A stretch of DNA of 64,000 bases, from NCBI RefSeq assembly GCF_016278365.1, contig NZ_JADQBZ010000007.1, forward strand, positions 124,001 through 188,000, given 5' to 3'. Below, piece by piece: positions 49,112-59,490 of this stretch. Below the pieces are notes generated by a model. That model searched no databases. It was not told the origin of the DNA and saw only the letters and a program-made list of their open reading frames with translations. Position 1 is the stretch's first letter, and the number at the start of each line of letters is the position of its first letter. A program made the position numbers and the translations under genes. The DNA comes from Methanolobus sp. GTDB lineage: Archaea > Halobacteriota > Methanosarcinia > Methanosarcinales > Methanosarcinaceae.

Positions 49112-50119
49112 CTAATCGACCCAGTAGTCTTTATCCCTCTTTTCGCCACAGGGCATCCGAAGGATTTCAGGATATGGATACAGTATAGTATTATTATTCA
49201 TATCCGTTCCACCATAAAGCACTACAGACAGTCGGAGAACTTCCGTCAGGGCATCCTCATCAACCCTATTCTCCCTGTAATTTACAAAGAGGTCTTCATA
49301 GTAATCCTTTTCGTGGGAGGACATCGATTCCTCGAAACAGGATAAGATGCTTCTTGCGGTATTAATCCTGGAATCGGCGTCTCCAGGCTTTTTCATGAGA
49401 CTTTTAAGCAATTTCTCATAGGAGTCAACGGCCTCTATAAACTGTTCATACCCACCATTGGTATCATTTGCAAGTATGTTCGCAAGTAGCTCGCACATCT
49501 TCCCATACGTAGCACTATCGTAGAACGAGAACAGGAACATATTCTTTTTGTTGAATTCCACAATCTCTTCCATGGAGCCTGAAGCTTTGACATGCCTGAA
49601 GTCCGCAAAAGTGTACAGCTGGGTGAGAAAGTGGTGCCTTATCCTGTAATTGCGCAGCCTGTCATCCTCTTCCATCGGAAAACCGGAGTACTTAGCCAGA
49701 ATCTTCTTTGCGAAGAATCCCGCACCTTTCTCAACTACGGGAGCCATTTCATTACCTGCGTAGACTTTTATGTTGCGTATCCCGATAGTAGGGGAGCCGG
49801 ATTTGAATATGAAGCCGTCCACATCGTCCATGGAAGCCAGGAACTGATCAGTGAAAGCATCCATCCTGTCAGTCAGGTCTTCTCCGGTGGCTGGCTGGAT
49901 CAATCTGTATTCATGCCCCTTTTTAACTATCCGAATGGGATCTCTCGGGACCCCCATACCAATATCACATTCCGGGCAGACCTTGAGGAAATCCACCAGC
50001 GGCATGAGATCCCTTATTATCTGTGACCGTACGAGTTGCCCGTTATACCTGACATTCTCAAATTCAAGACACTTACTTACAAGTACTATTGGACGCGGAA
50101 AATCTCTTTTCTCGATCAT
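49112..50119 (-). CDS. DUF523 + DUF1722 (YbgA-like) domain protein
   Basis: VLVSKCLEFENVRYNGQLV, VCPECDIGMGVPRDPIRIV, and C-terminal helical DUF1722-like region. Confidence 0.88.
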   Translation of the reverse strand: MIEKRDFPRPIVLVSKCLEFENVRYNGQLVRSQIIRDLMPLVDFLKVCPECDIGMGVPRDPIRIVKKGHEYRLIQPATGEDLTDRMDAFTDQFLASMDDVDGFIFKSGSPTIGIRNIKVYAGNEMAPVVEKGAGFFAKKILAKYSGFPMEEDDRLRNYRIRHHFLTQLYTFADFRHVKASGSMEEIVEFNKKNMFLFSFYDSATYGKMCELLANILANDTNGGYEQFIEAVDSYEKLLKSLMKKPGDADSRINTARSILSCFEESMSSHEKDYYEDLFVNYRENRVDEDALTEVLRLSVVLYGGTDMNNNTILYPYPEILRMPCGEKRDKDYWVD

Positions 50120-50132
50120 ATGAAATTTACTC

Positions 50133-51632
50133 CTATCTCTTTGTATTGGCTTTTAGATCCTGCCCGAATGATGCAAGAAGAGCAAGCAGGAATTCCCATA
50201 CCTTGAGAACCGAGGGAATGTAGAGCCTTTCATCCGGAGAATGCGGATTTCTTATGGTTGGCCCGAAAGATATCATATCCATACCCGGGAATTTCGAGCC
50301 TATGACCGCGCATTCAAGTCCTGCGTGTATCACTTCAGTTCTCGGTTCCCCTGCAAATGTTTTGGAATAAATATCCTTGCAGCGCTTCATAAGGAATGAG
50401 GATAGATCAGGTTGCCACGGAGAATATCCACTGCTGTGTGTAATATCCGCTCCTGCTGATCCTGCAATTAGTGCCACTTTCTTAGTGATTTCCTGTAACT
50501 CGGTATTAACAGAACTGCGCTGGCTTGTGACTATCACAAACCTGTCACCTACCTTGGCATCTTCGGCTCTGCCTGCCTCGGTCCTGATAGTCGCCAGATT
50601 GCTTGATGTCTGTACAATCCCGGGCATGTTTTCCGACATCCTGACAACTCCATGTGGCAGCTTTTCTAGGAGGGATACGATTGTCAGCCCCTGATCCCGG
50701 GACACTGGCAGCAAGCTCTCATCTGCGACCTGCAAGAAGATATTTATCGACAGGGCAGGATCGTACTCACTATACTCACTCCTGGCTCCTTCTTCAGTCT
50801 GCCTGATTATTGACACGGCGCTCTCATATTGATCAGGAGGCATGCTCACCAGAGCTTCAGCATGACGAGAAATAGCGTTATGGGCAGAACCGCCATCGAT
50901 ACTCAGGAGAAGCAGGCTGGTGCTATCCACGAGACTGTTGAGGGCAGACACCAGAAGTTTGTTGGCGTTAGCTCTTTTTTCATGAATATCCACACCTGAG
51001 TGACCTCCGGCCAGGCCGCTCACCACCAGGCAGTAAACACGGTGATTCTCCGGAAGTGATGTACGCTCCAGCGGCATGCTTATGGTCGTGTTCATGCCGC
51101 CGGCACAGCCGGTTATGAATACGCCTTCTTCCTCTGAGTCAAGGTTAAGCAGTATCTTCCCGGAAATAAAATCCGGCGTGAGCTCATTTGCACCTGTCAG
51201 CCCTGTTTCCTCATCTACAGTAAAAAGCAGTTCAAGTGGGGGGTGGGGAATCTCCCTGTGACGTGCAAGCACAAGAACTATCGCAAGCGCTATACCGTTA
51301 TCAGCACCAAGCGTTGTGCCATCCGCTCTCACCCAGTCGCCTTCGATGATATGCCTTATGGGATCCTTACTGAAGTCATGTAGCGAGCCTTGCTTTTTCT
51401 CGCATACCATATCCATATGTCCCTGGATCACCACCAAGGGTGAGGTTTCATAGCCTTTTGAGGCAGGCACACTGATAATGACATTGTTCACGCTGTCGAA
51501 CTTGAAGCTGAGGCCTGCTTCCAGGGCCTGTTCCTTAAGCCAGTTGGCTATGTTTTCCTCATGCCTGGAACATCGCGGAATGGTGTTAATATCCTCAAAC
51601 ACTTCAAGTATTTCCTTTGTGACCGTGTCCAT
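50133..51632 (-). CDS. pepD: Aminoacyl-histidine dipeptidase (M20 family)
   Basis: VIQGHMDMVCEK, TTLGADNGIALA, FTVDEETGLTGA, ITHSSGYSPWQPD. Confidence 0.95.
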   Translation of the reverse strand: MDTVTKEILEVFEDINTIPRCSRHEENIANWLKEQALEAGLSFKFDSVNNVIISVPASKGYETSPLVVIQGHMDMVCEKKQGSLHDFSKDPIRHIIEGDWVRADGTTLGADNGIALAIVLVLARHREIPHPPLELLFTVDEETGLTGANELTPDFISGKILLNLDSEEEGVFITGCAGGMNTTISMPLERTSLPENHRVYCLVVSGLAGGHSGVDIHEKRANANKLLVSALNSLVDSTSLLLLSIDGGSAHNAISRHAEALVSMPPDQYESAVSIIRQTEEGARSEYSEYDPALSINIFLQVADESLLPVSRDQGLTIVSLLEKLPHGVVRMSENMPGIVQTSSNLATIRTEAGRAEDAKVGDRFVIVTSQRSSVNTELQEITKKVALIAGSAGADITHSSGYSPWQPDLSSFLMKRCKDIYSKTFAGEPRTEVIHAGLECAVIGSKFPGMDMISFGPTIRNPHSPDERLYIPSVLKVWEFLLALLASFGQDLKANTKR

Positions 51633-51731
51633 GATTATTCTCTCGCTTACTTTTATTAGTACTTACCGTTAATAATGATCTATCCCTAAACCATGCCCTC
51701 TGAATAATAAAGAACAGGAGCTATCAGAAGA

Positions 51732-52265
51732 ATGTTCTGCAAAGACCAATGCATAATAAGTGTAATTATGGGCGACATAGTGGAACAGAAAGTTGATGCG
51801 ATAGTTAACGCAGCCAACAACTCGCTCCTGGGAGGAGGCGGGGTCGACGGGGCAATACACAGGGCTGCTGGCCTACAGCTCCTTGAGGAGTGCAGTATCT
51901 TGGGTGGCTGTCCCACAGGCGAGGCAAGGATAACCCAAGGTTACAGACTGCCTGCGAGGTGGGTGATACACACTGTAGGCCCTGTATGGGATGGAGGAAA
52001 TTCCGGAGAGGAAGTGATGCTGGAAAGTGCGTACAGGAACTCGCTTGAACTTGCTGTGGAGTACGAGCTGCAGAGTATCGCGTTTCCTGGAATCAGCATT
52101 GGAGCGTATGGTTTCCCGGTGGGAAAAGCTTCAGTCATCGCAGTTAGAACAATAAGTGAGTTTCTTGCAAGTAATGACACTCTCACAGACATCCGGCTTA
52201 TCTGTTTTAACGAAACAGCACTCTTAAGCTATTCAAAGGCATTAGATGAACTATTCCCGAGATGA
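51732..52265 (+). CDS. Macro domain protein (O-acetyl-ADP-ribose deacetylase-like)
   Basis: [48 protein letters not shown]. Confidence 0.96.
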   Translation: MFCKDQCIISVIMGDIVEQKVDAIVNAANNSLLGGGGVDGAIHRAAGLQLLEECSILGGCPTGEARITQGYRLPARWVIHTVGPVWDGGNSGEEVMLESAYRNSLELAVEYELQSIAFPGISIGAYGFPVGKASVIAVRTISEFLASNDTLTDIRLICFNETALLSYSKALDELFPR

Positions 52266-52359
52266 TCATTGGCAGATGCCTCCATCATTATGATGAGTAC
52301 TATCATATTACGGGGTATAGAAATAATTATATATCAGAATATTAGAAGAGATATTGAAC

Positions 52360-52545
52360 ATATCTCAAAAATAGAGGGTCCAGGAAGGATTCTTAAGAAT
52401 CAGAAGTGATATGGACATGGTGGTACGGGTTACCCGAACCCGTGGAAAACGGCAGACCCCGAAGAACAATTGCATTCATACCTAGTTGAGTATGAGCCTA
52501 ATACCTGGTGGTGGGGTTCTTCGGGGTTCACTCTCATTTTTCGGA
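52360..52545 (+). ncRNA. Candidate structured small RNA
   Basis: TATA-like AATTATATAT upstream (~52328), three or more nested/serial hairpins (52389-52401; 52425-52443; 52457-52526) and terminal ATTTTT; intergenic. Confidence 0.5.
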
Positions 52546-52581
52546 GTAAGCATTTATCTTTAAGGGGCATCTCTAGCACTC

Positions 52582-53292
52582 ATGAAAGTCCTGATCATCA
52601 AGAACGCACAGCATGAAGGTCCGGGAATCCTTGAACACCTCCTGGAGAAGAATAGCATACAGTATGATATCATTGATCATGAACCCGGAATGATTTTTCC
52701 TGATCCAACCCAATATAATGCAGTCTTTGTTTTAGGGGGCTCGGACAGTGCTAACGATACAACCAGAAAAATGATTGACGAGCTGAGAATGATCAAGCTG
52801 GCAGTAGAAAGCAAAATACCATACCTTGGTATTTGCCTTGGGATGCAGGCTCTTGTAAAGGCATGCGGTGGAGATGTGCACAAGAACCCTATAAGAGAAA
52901 TTGGGACAAGAGGGCCGGATGGTAATTTATTCACAATGGACATCTGCCCGGGAAAAGGAAATGACCCCCTGTTCAGCGGGCTGACCGGCCCCCTGAAGAT
53001 ATTCCACCTTCACGGCGAAACCGTTAGTCTGCCTGAAAATATGGAATTGCTTGCAACGGGAAAGTTCTGCAGGCATCAAATAATAAAGGTCGGCAAGAAT
53101 GCTTACGGGATACAGGGACATTTTGAACTTACCCCGGAGATGCTCAATGAATGGATGTCAATAGACCCGGAACTTAAATGTGGGAACAGTGAACGAATTA
53201 CACGCGACTTTCTTTCCATCTATGAGGAATACAGGAGCGACGGGGAAAGACTGTTCACTAACTTCCTGATGGCTGCAGGGCTTACTGAGTAG
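52582..53292 (+). CDS. Type 1 glutamine amidotransferase domain protein (GuaA-like GATase)
   Basis: VLGGSDSAND, YLGICLGMQALVKACGG, GIQGHFELTPEM. Confidence 0.85.
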   Translation: MKVLIIKNAQHEGPGILEHLLEKNSIQYDIIDHEPGMIFPDPTQYNAVFVLGGSDSANDTTRKMIDELRMIKLAVESKIPYLGICLGMQALVKACGGDVHKNPIREIGTRGPDGNLFTMDICPGKGNDPLFSGLTGPLKIFHLHGETVSLPENMELLATGKFCRHQIIKVGKNAYGIQGHFELTPEMLNEWMSIDPELKCGNSERITRDFLSIYEEYRSDGERLFTNFLMAAGLTE

Positions 53293-53405
53293 ATGATATC
53301 ACTTTAACAAGCTTGTAATCCTTTGCAAGTAAATTGAGCGCAATTAAATAAATTTAATAAATATATTTATCTGTACATGCACCTTATATGCTTTAAGGTG
53401 TACTG

Positions 53406-54695
53406 ATGACAGGGATAAAGAAACATTCATACTTTGGGCAAATGCTGGCGCAGATATCTATTGTATTTATGCTTGCGCTATTATGTTTTGCTTTTATGAC
53501 TCCCGCCTGCGCACAGGCAACCGTGACCATCTATCCATCCAGCCAGGATGTGTATACAAACAATACTTTCAGTATTTATGTCGATATTGAGCCGAAAGAC
53601 TCTTTTCTAGGTGCACAACTCGACATAAGATTTGATAAGGACATCATTGTTGCAAACAAGGTGGAAGAAGGAAACCTCTTTGGCCGGGATAGTACCCCAT
53701 ATATATTCAACAGTGGAGCCATCGATAATTCTGCGGGTTCGGTCACTGGTTCATATGCCGTAACTTTAGGAGGGACATACATCACTGAGCCAGGTAATTT
53801 TATCCGGATCGACTGCACAACTCAAGGTAAAGAAGGATATAGTCCTCTTGAGCTCTCCAATGTCATACTGAGCAATTCTCTTGGTCAGCAAATCCCTGTT
53901 ACCGTGAGAAACGGAGGGATTTTTGTTCGCAATGAGAATGAACAGCCGGAAACAATTGAAGATGGGCCTCTTGGAGGAGATGGAGGAGGGAGCGGAGGTG
54001 GCTCCGGCACATCAGAGGATGCAGCAAATATCAGTCTGAAAGAAGTGAAAACGGTTAATGTCATGAGCAACACAAACGTTTCCTATCCGTTCAGTGAACA
54101 GGAAAATCCTGTTCAATATATTACTTATTATTCCCTCAAGAATGCGGGCCAGATAACAAGCAGTATAGAAGTACTGAAAAACGTCTCAGTGACTGCGACA
54201 AATGTTCCGCCTGGAACGGTTTACAAACACGTTAATATTTGGGTTGGAAAACATGGATATGCAACAGAAGAAAATATAGAGGGAGCGGTTATTGGTTTTA
54301 GAGTGTCAAAGGAATGGATGAAAATAAATGGTTTTGATTCCAGTTCCATCAGAATTTACAGGTTTAATAATGGAGAGTGGAGAGAACTTCAGACCAATAT
54401 TGCAGGCGATGATCAAGAATTCGTTTTCTTCAAGGCGGATACACCCGGCTTTTCTCCATTTGCGATTACAGCTTTTGCACTGGCTACAAGCAGCATGGAA
54501 AGCAATTACCATGTGTTCATGGATATGAAAACAGATACTTATGAGATAGCAGAAGGCCCCGATCTGGAAAATGAAGCATCTGTAACCGGACAAGATAGTG
54601 ATAATAAGCAGACGCTTGGTCAGAACTCAGCATTGTTCCTTCTAGTGGCCCTGATAAGTATTACCATAATAAATGTCTTCCTGAGAAAAGAATGA
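53406..54695 (+). CDS. Cohesin-like domain surface protein with PGF-pre-PGF domain and C-terminal TM
   Basis: Signal peptide; cohesin-like VYTNNTFSIYVDIEPKDSFLGAQLDIRFDKDIIVANKVEEG; ...DTPGFSPFAITA...; C-terminal TM-RKE. Confidence 0.85.
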   Translation: MTGIKKHSYFGQMLAQISIVFMLALLCFAFMTPACAQATVTIYPSSQDVYTNNTFSIYVDIEPKDSFLGAQLDIRFDKDIIVANKVEEGNLFGRDSTPYIFNSGAIDNSAGSVTGSYAVTLGGTYITEPGNFIRIDCTTQGKEGYSPLELSNVILSNSLGQQIPVTVRNGGIFVRNENEQPETIEDGPLGGDGGGSGGGSGTSEDAANISLKEVKTVNVMSNTNVSYPFSEQENPVQYITYYSLKNAGQITSSIEVLKNVSVTATNVPPGTVYKHVNIWVGKHGYATEENIEGAVIGFRVSKEWMKINGFDSSSIRIYRFNNGEWRELQTNIAGDDQEFVFFKADTPGFSPFAITAFALATSSMESNYHVFMDMKTDTYEIAEGPDLENEASVTGQDSDNKQTLGQNSALFLLVALISITIINVFLRKE

Positions 54696-54735
54696 TCTTC
54701 TCCCAGGAATCATCTTCTTTTTAGCAAAACCCAGT

Positions 54736-56052
54736 TTAAGTTGTACTGTTAATTGTATTGTCAGCATTGCCAGGGATTGTTTCCGATGCTGGAAGGGTAT
54801 TATTTTCCGGACTGCTCGAATTGTTCAAATTGCTCAAATTGCTATTATTCGTGCTGAGGGAAGAGACCTTCAGGAGATCATCGAGTTCCCTCACTGTTTC
54901 GTCACTCACATCATTTCCAATTATCCAGGCAAAATTGAATACCTGTTGACTTGGATGTGTCGGATCTGGCTTGAGGACCTGCAGGTAAGAACGCAGGGTA
55001 TCCTGAAGTTCACCGTCAGGCCCTGTCAGGAGGAGAAAACCATGTTTCCCCATGTGGGACAGCACTCCGCTTGGCACTATGACCCTCCAGTCATCCGGGC
55101 TTGCCAGCAGCATATTATGCCCGGGTTCTGCATATCCCCATCCAACACTACGAGGCCTGTAACCCACAAGCCATGAGGTCCTGTGGCCGCTGTCTTTATA
55201 GCCTGCCCACCTTACTGCCATTTCCTGAGGTGTGTCCCCCGGAATACGCTGGACGTGACCGTACTGTGAAAGCTCTGCCATGACATCTTCATCAACAACT
55301 GATGACGGAGCAAACACATATATGTAAGGGTAGTAAGGCCAGCGTTTCTCAAGCATCCTGCGCGTTTCCTCAGGCACACCTTCAGGAGTAACAAAAGCAA
55401 ATCCATCCCCTTGGTGTGCATTCCAGTTCGCTGCAGGATATGCATACTCAAGTGCATCGGTCGAAGCGATAAAGACGATCTGCCGGTGATTGGATTCAAG
55501 GACTGCAATATATTCATCCAGTACCTCTGAAAGCTCGATCGGATTTGATGCAGAGATAACGCGAGGTTTCATTTTCAACTGTTTAACCTCTTCAGCCACG
55601 CTCTGGTCAATATCCCCTACAATATAGACCTGCACGTTATTATCCATCATCACTCCCTCAGGCCTGAGTCTTTCAAGCTCATCCCGGGTTTCTTCCGGGA
55701 TGGTTGTGCCATTCTCCGTGACAAAGAGCATAGGCGCATTGACCGGCATGTGCTGAAGCCGGGTCGTTGCAAGAGCCACTGCAGGGTCATCGTCCCTTAC
55801 AAGCACGACGGCGCCGGGCCTGTCCTTATCCTGGGCAGAAGCGTATATCGCCTGGGAATATGCCGTTGCGGTCAGCAGGTAGTTATCACCCGAAAGCCTG
55901 GCTGTGCTCCCTGTTAACTCAAGCAGGTCCTCATTCTGCAAGGTGCTTACATTAAGCGGCTCACCCTGAGGTTCCCACAGTGAGACATATACCAGAGTCA
56001 GTAATAGTGAGAGAATAGCTACTGTAAGTAAAGTGTAGACAGGCTTCATCAC
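54736..56052 (-). CDS. Membrane-anchored protein with cell-wall-binding-repeat-2-like extracytoplasmic domain
   Basis: VYIVGDIDQSVAEEVKQL, RIPGDTPQEMAVRWAGY repeats; start trimmed to ATG 56052 overlapping upstream stop. Confidence 0.65.
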   Translation of the reverse strand: MMKPVYTLLTVAILSLLLTLVYVSLWEPQGEPLNVSTLQNEDLLELTGSTARLSGDNYLLTATAYSQAIYASAQDKDRPGAVVLVRDDDPAVALATTRLQHMPVNAPMLFVTENGTTIPEETRDELERLRPEGVMMDNNVQVYIVGDIDQSVAEEVKQLKMKPRVISASNPIELSEVLDEYIAVLESNHRQIVFIASTDALEYAYPAANWNAHQGDGFAFVTPEGVPEETRRMLEKRWPYYPYIYVFAPSSVVDEDVMAELSQYGHVQRIPGDTPQEMAVRWAGYKDSGHRTSWLVGYRPRSVGWGYAEPGHNMLLASPDDWRVIVPSGVLSHMGKHGFLLLTGPDGELQDTLRSYLQVLKPDPTHPSQQVFNFAWIIGNDVSDETVRELDDLLKVSSLSTNNSNLSNLNNSSSPENNTLPASETIPGNADNTINSTT

Positions 56053-58088
56053 ATATCTCCCTCCTTCCATCCAGCTTTCACCATGAAGTAATTAGGAACA
56101 AGGGCGACGAAAAAACCCACGCTTGCAGCAACCCACAGAGGTGTCACCCAGAGCCATATGTCTTCACCGGACATCCAGCCCCTCCACATCATGACATACC
56201 ATGCGGTCGTGAACATCCCGATTGAAGCAGCAATCATTGAAACAGCAACTACAGGAAACGCTTTGCGGACTCCTGCAAAGTAATTCATTTCCTTCATATC
56301 AGCCATCATAGGCCCCATGTAAAAGAGGGTCGAAAGAATGATAGCAGGAATTACCATTATGAGCCACATAATGGTGGTCATGGGAGAGCCTAACCAGAAT
56401 ACCGATGTAAACTCGAAACTTCTCAAAAGAGGCAGTCCAACGAACTGGAAAAAGTACATGGAGGCTATCATAAGTGGCATCCCGATTCCGATACTCATAA
56501 TTGTAGCTGATAAGGCTCTTGCCCATGGAGGGCGGGTGAACTTTATCATCGGACCGGAAATTATCGGTCTTTCGTGATAGGACATCAGAAAAGCCAGAAT
56601 TCCAACGGGCCCGAGCACCAGGATAGCCATTGGCCAGTAAAGCCGCGGGTAGAAGGAGCTGTATGGCAGCCGCCTGGGCATTATGAACAGAGCCCATATT
56701 GCTCCGAAAAGTCCTATGAAGAACCAGGACCACCCAAGTAAGGCGAGTCCACTTGCACCTGCAACCTGGTCTTTGAACGAATGGACTTCGAGTCCAAGGT
56801 CAGCTCTTGCCTGCGCATTGTAACTCACGCTTTGAGGGCCTCCCACAACCCTGACATTCATGAAGGGACCGTCCGATGGAAAATTAAAGAAATCAGGAGA
56901 TAGTCTCCAGAAGTACTGGTCCACATAATCGTTCAGGTCTCCTGGAGCCGTATACAACAGAGGTCCGTAATTACCCTGGTATGCCATGGGTATGCCGGCA
57001 GCTGCAAACTCAGGTGTCTGCGGGTTTGCAAGTACGAAATTGTAGTACGCATCAAAGTGATAGGTCTCATCCATGCCCCACCCGAAGTTACCCCAGCGGC
57101 TTCTTGCCCAGAGAAGAGAGTGCTTGTAGATATTCTCATCTGCTACCCGGTTTACCTCGCCGTAAGCTTCCAGCTCTTCAAGGGAAGTGTCAGATAACAA
57201 ATATTCCGGGGCTGCTACCAGTATGAGTTTCTCATTCCCGGCGCTTCCATCGCCACTCCCAAGCGTATTTTGCAGGCTTTGAGGTATCGAGCCTTCTTCC
57301 ACAGGAACTACAGGCGCACCGAAGAAAGCTGCGGTGTAGGCTGCGGGCAGGGCATAGGCAGGCTCATCCGCCGAAACGATCACAATAACAGGGCCATCAC
57401 TGTAAAGCGACAGGGACTCCTCAACAAGCGAATCTATATCCACCGGGTTTTCTCCCATGCCATAGACCAATGTCTGGTTCCGTGCCGAGGCTATAGGTGC
57501 CATTACTGCAGCTGCCAGCGGGTCAGCAGGAGCCTCCAGTAACTGGGAGGGGAACATCCTGGACATGTAGCTACCAAGCTGAGCAGGTGTGTCTCCCGGC
57601 ACTCTCTGCACATTCTTAAGAGTATATCCTATGCGTGTGTCCTGGTCTGCCCCGTTTCCATAAGCAGCAGAAAGAACCCATATGTATCCAACGGCACTAA
57701 GGATCACTGCAGCTGCCAGGACCGCAATTCCCCAGCTAAGCCACTTATTTATGTTCTGTCCTTTATGCCTGCTTTTTTCACCTGAGCTCCCGGTCTTGGC
57801 GGTAAGGAAGACCTGATTTGCAGAAGCCAGAGAAGCTATCATTGCGCCAAGACTTGCGCCAAATATAATAAAAAAAATGGTAACACTACTGTAAGGTGAT
57901 GCGAAAAGCGGCTCAAGCCTTGGGATTGTGATCGCACCTTCTTCTGAAAGATATCCTGGCAGGCCGAAAACAAGCCCCCCAACAAAGGCTCCAATCAACG
58001 TAACCAAAAGAGACCTGGAAGTAAAGATCCTGCTCTTTCCAATAGTTTTGGAGTCATCCTTCTTGTTGTGACTATCCTCACTACCCAT
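56049..58088 (-). CDS. Multi-TM protein with CWB2-like extracellular region and C-terminal DUF4396-like membrane domain
   Basis: RVPGDTPAQLGSYMSRMF, GNFGWGMDETYHFD; C-terminal ~6 TM helices; 4-nt overlap with downstream partner. Confidence 0.65.
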   Translation of the reverse strand: MGSEDSHNKKDDSKTIGKSRIFTSRSLLVTLIGAFVGGLVFGLPGYLSEEGAITIPRLEPLFASPYSSVTIFFIIFGASLGAMIASLASANQVFLTAKTGSSGEKSRHKGQNINKWLSWGIAVLAAAVILSAVGYIWVLSAAYGNGADQDTRIGYTLKNVQRVPGDTPAQLGSYMSRMFPSQLLEAPADPLAAAVMAPIASARNQTLVYGMGENPVDIDSLVEESLSLYSDGPVIVIVSADEPAYALPAAYTAAFFGAPVVPVEEGSIPQSLQNTLGSGDGSAGNEKLILVAAPEYLLSDTSLEELEAYGEVNRVADENIYKHSLLWARSRWGNFGWGMDETYHFDAYYNFVLANPQTPEFAAAGIPMAYQGNYGPLLYTAPGDLNDYVDQYFWRLSPDFFNFPSDGPFMNVRVVGGPQSVSYNAQARADLGLEVHSFKDQVAGASGLALLGWSWFFIGLFGAIWALFIMPRRLPYSSFYPRLYWPMAILVLGPVGILAFLMSYHERPIISGPMIKFTRPPWARALSATIMSIGIGMPLMIASMYFFQFVGLPLLRSFEFTSVFWLGSPMTTIMWLIMVIPAIILSTLFYMGPMMADMKEMNYFAGVRKAFPVVAVSMIAASIGMFTTAWYVMMWRGWMSGEDIWLWVTPLWVAASVGFFVALVPNYFMVKAGWKEGDM

Positions 58089-58115
58089 CTATTATTCCCC
58101 CCATGGAACCAGGTT

Positions 58116-58134
58116 GCTGTTACCTTGTAACAGC
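58116..58134. promoter_or_regulatory. Inverted repeat GCTGTTAC-CTT-GTAACAGC
   Basis: Perfect 8-bp arms upstream of the 58088 start on the minus strand. Confidence 0.5.
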
Positions 58135-58351
58135 CAGCCTGTGAATAATAATCATTTAGGAATTAGATTTCCATCGTATAAATTGTTAAGTGCAGAGTGT
58201 TATGAATCTCTTTTTCGGAGCATTGTATTAAAAAAACAGGCATCTTGCTGATTATACTTACAGTACCGTTCCCGTCTTTAGGCTTTGCCTGGATAACCGT
58301 CCATATAATCAAAATACAAATAGTTTTATCCTTGTAAAAAAATCAGGTAGT

Positions 58352-59221
58352 ATGTCATTCAAACCAATAGGTAAAGTAGTGAATTTTGCTGATGAAGAGA
58401 CTATGGAACTGCTTGCACTATGGAGAGATGCTGTTAGTGAGGTCGAGCTAAATAAACATTCTCATGCATCATCATATGTGTTCGATGAATATTCACATTA
58501 TATTGTTGTCCATGACCCTCTTGATATGGAATTTCCAAAGAGCAGAGATGAGTGGAACAAGCGGTTCTGCAGGGAAACAGGGATTTCGGTTGTAAAACTT
58601 ATCAAACATGATGGTGACAGGCTTTACTTTAAAGGTCTGCTTGCTTTGAATAATTCATCAGTTTATGGCATTGTTCCCTACACGGCATTCGACCACCAGG
58701 AAGCTGCATACCCAAAGCTGGGAATGGAGAAACTCAAAAAAGAAGTTTTTGCTGAAGTAATACCGCTTGTAAAAGGAAAAGATATCCTGGATGTTGGTTG
58801 CGGGCTAGGGGCTGCGACGATGGAAATAGCACAGCACAGCAGGCCATCAAATGTTCTTGGAATCGACCTTCTGGAAGGGCTGATAAGACAATGCCGCATC
58901 AACGCTGAGATATATGGAATTGAAAATGCCACGTTTGAAGCTGCAAGCATATACGATCTGCCTTATGAGAATGAGAGATTCGATATGGTAACGTGCTTCT
59001 TCATGCTCCATCACCTTGATGATATTCCTAAAGCCCTGAGAGAGGTAAAAAGAGTGCTGACAGACGGAGGCAAAGTATTCGCAGCCGAACCGCTTGATCA
59101 TCACCATGGTGCTAAGAGAGAAGGAAGAGACTGGGTAAAACTTTTTGAGGATGCGGGTTTTTCGGCCATATCCAGGAACATAAGCAAAGCAGTGTTCATT
59201 CAGGCAACTGCTGAGAAGTAG
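58352..59221 (+). CDS. Class I SAM-dependent methyltransferase
   Basis: DILDVGCGLGAATMEIAQ, DMVTCFFMLHHLDDIPKALREVKRVL. Confidence 0.92.
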   Translation: MSFKPIGKVVNFADEETMELLALWRDAVSEVELNKHSHASSYVFDEYSHYIVVHDPLDMEFPKSRDEWNKRFCRETGISVVKLIKHDGDRLYFKGLLALNNSSVYGIVPYTAFDHQEAAYPKLGMEKLKKEVFAEVIPLVKGKDILDVGCGLGAATMEIAQHSRPSNVLGIDLLEGLIRQCRINAEIYGIENATFEAASIYDLPYENERFDMVTCFFMLHHLDDIPKALREVKRVLTDGGKVFAAEPLDHHHGAKREGRDWVKLFEDAGFSAISRNISKAVFIQATAEK

Positions 59222-59329
59222 ATCCAATGGAGGAAGCAGGTGCATAAGCACCCGCTTTCGAGTCTGTGTGCAACTTCATTTTTTAAAGGTAAATTGCTAC
59301 TTTGGTTAGCAGCTCTATTGCACCCGGTT

Positions 59330-59353
59330 GTTACAAATACAACCCTTTGTAAC
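59330..59353. promoter_or_regulatory. Inverted repeat GTTACAAA-N8-TTTGTAAC upstream of a TATA box
   Basis: Perfect 8-bp arms, ~25 nt upstream of GGTATATAAAG (59378-59388). Confidence 0.55.
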
Positions 59354-59490
59354 ACAATTTCTACTATGTCCCCATCTGGTATATAAAGATTGTGTGGCCG
59401 CTGATAATGTGAAAACGCAAGATAAGAAATGGAAAAGTTAAAGTATGTATTGTGCTAACAAGTAACATTCTAATTTTGAGGAGACAAAAA

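Noticed and set aside
52424-52436. GGTA-N5-TACC resembling an NrpR operator (GGTA-N6-TACC)
   Set aside because: Spacing is off by one and the sequence is fully explained as part of a perfect hairpin.
52420-52530. Possible 5S rRNA, because of CCCGAACCCG...
   Set aside because: Lacks the 5S loop C/helix III consensus (CCCAUCCCGAACACGGAAGUUAAGCC) and the terminal helix.
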